Shown here: one piece after another, positions 23,819 to 24,288 of the stretch
Layout: every line of letters begins with the position of its first letter
How positions within the stretch are numbered: position 1 is the stretch's first letter
Assembly: GCA_023230665.1 (NCBI GenBank)
Contig: JALNWY010000026.1
Coordinates: 1 to 24,288 of the forward strand
DNA: 24,288 nucleotides
Direction: 5' to 3'
Source of the DNA: Deltaproteobacteria bacterium
GTDB taxonomy: Bacteria; Desulfobacterota; Desulfomonilia; UBA1062
Translations under genes and position numbers: made by a program
The notes under the pieces: generated by a model
Database searches by the model: none
Told to the model about the DNA's origin: nothing
Seen by the model: only the letters and a program-made list of their open reading frames with translations

Positions 23819-24288
23819 ATGAGAAAAATCATTCTCATCCACCTCATGATCTTTGTCCCGGTAGCGCTTTTTGCTCAGGTAGAGACGTTTCCGGCAGATC
23901 TTCTGATTCCTGGAGCGAGCTTTATCACCGCGCTGGTAGTGGGGATCATCCTGGCGTTCGGCTTTCAGCTCATCCTGACAAACCTTTCGGCAGCAATCGG
24001 CCTGAGCGCTGTCCACATCCCTCTGGAATCGGTGCGGGAGAGGGTCAGGGCAGGAGGCGGGAAGCGAAAAGAGCAGGAAAAGGGCGAGTCAGAGCCTGTC
24101 GAAGAGAAGATGCGCACCGTCAGTATGACGTTTGGCATCTGGGCTGTCATCACATCGGCCATATCCCTGTTTTTCGCGGCATGGCTCGCTGTGGAGTTCA
24201 GCATTGCACTGACCGCGGTGGCAGGGGTCACCCTGGGTCTGGCTATCTGGGGGCTCTTCTACCTCATAACCGCTGTCCTGGAGATGAC
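23819..24288 (+). CDS. Unrecognised multi-pass membrane protein (C-terminus cut by window edge)
   Basis: The ATG at 23819 follows GGAAAGGAG at good spacing, and the frame is open to the right edge (156 residues). A signal-like helix (MRKIILIHLMIFVPVALFAQ) is followed by a second hydrophobic segment (about 34-55, SFITALVVGIILAFGFQLIL). A charged cytoplasmic-type loop (about 70-99, many Lys, Arg and Glu) comes next, then two more helices (about 105-126 and 130-153). No catalytic motif is visible in this part. Family not recognised, though the hydrophobic pattern makes a real membrane protein very likely. Confidence 0.75.
   Translation, partial: MRKIILIHLMIFVPVALFAQVETFPADLLIPGASFITALVVGIILAFGFQLILTNLSAAIGLSAVHIPLESVRERVRAGGGKRKEQEKGESEPVEEKMRTVSMTFGIWAVITSAISLFFAAWLAVEFSIALTAVAGVTLGLAIWGLFYLITAVLEM

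Overview
The window is a GC-rich stretch of bacterial chromosome. The genes are diderm-type: outer-membrane efflux lipoproteins, periplasmic adaptors, Tat and lipoprotein signals. The mix of a B12-binding radical SAM enzyme, class III aminotransferases, a RuBisCO-like protein, a DUF362 protein and an OruR-like AraC regulator looks like an anaerobic Desulfobacterota (deltaproteobacterial) lineage. That taxonomic guess is inference; there is no rRNA or marker gene here. No tRNA, rRNA, CRISPR array, insertion sequence or prophage was recognised.

Region 1 (1-5652, minus strand) is a compact cluster. In transcription order it holds a class III aminotransferase (4234-5652), a paralogue whose PLP-binding lysine is replaced by Glu (2988-4229), an unrecognised 77-residue protein (2695-2928), a B12-binding radical SAM enzyme (1169-2695) and, after its own candidate promoter, an HlyD-type efflux adaptor that runs off the left edge. 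The tight spacing (4 nt, 59 nt, then a 1-nt stop/start overlap) suggests one transcription unit. It may make, and perhaps export, an amine-containing metabolite or modified peptide.

Region 2 (6265-8651, minus) has a lipoprotein with an Ig-like (Big_2-type) segment and a probable SGNH-type domain, then a membrane-anchored Clp-fold serine protease of the SDH family.

Region 3 (8850-13568, minus) is a four-gene tripartite efflux operon: outer-membrane factor, MacA-like adaptor, MacB-like ATPase and separate MacB-like permease. All three junctions are 4-nt ATGA overlaps.

Region 4 (13881-17665, plus) has a secreted CHRD-like protein. A well-formed sigma70 promoter (14760-14787) then precedes a Tat-exported DUF362 protein and a metal-dependent amidohydrolase.

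Region 5 (17643-23112) has a 5'-truncated, frameshifted AraC-family regulator (minus) beside a plus-strand operon of FGGY sugar kinase, GSA-aminomutase-like aminotransferase and a form IV RuBisCO-like protein, closed by a strong hairpin. The operon looks like a kinase, aminotransferase and RLP pathway that I cannot match to a described one. It and Region 1 are the best candidates for undescribed biology. The right edge has a degraded unrecognised reading frame (23114-23516) and the start of a membrane protein (23819 onward).
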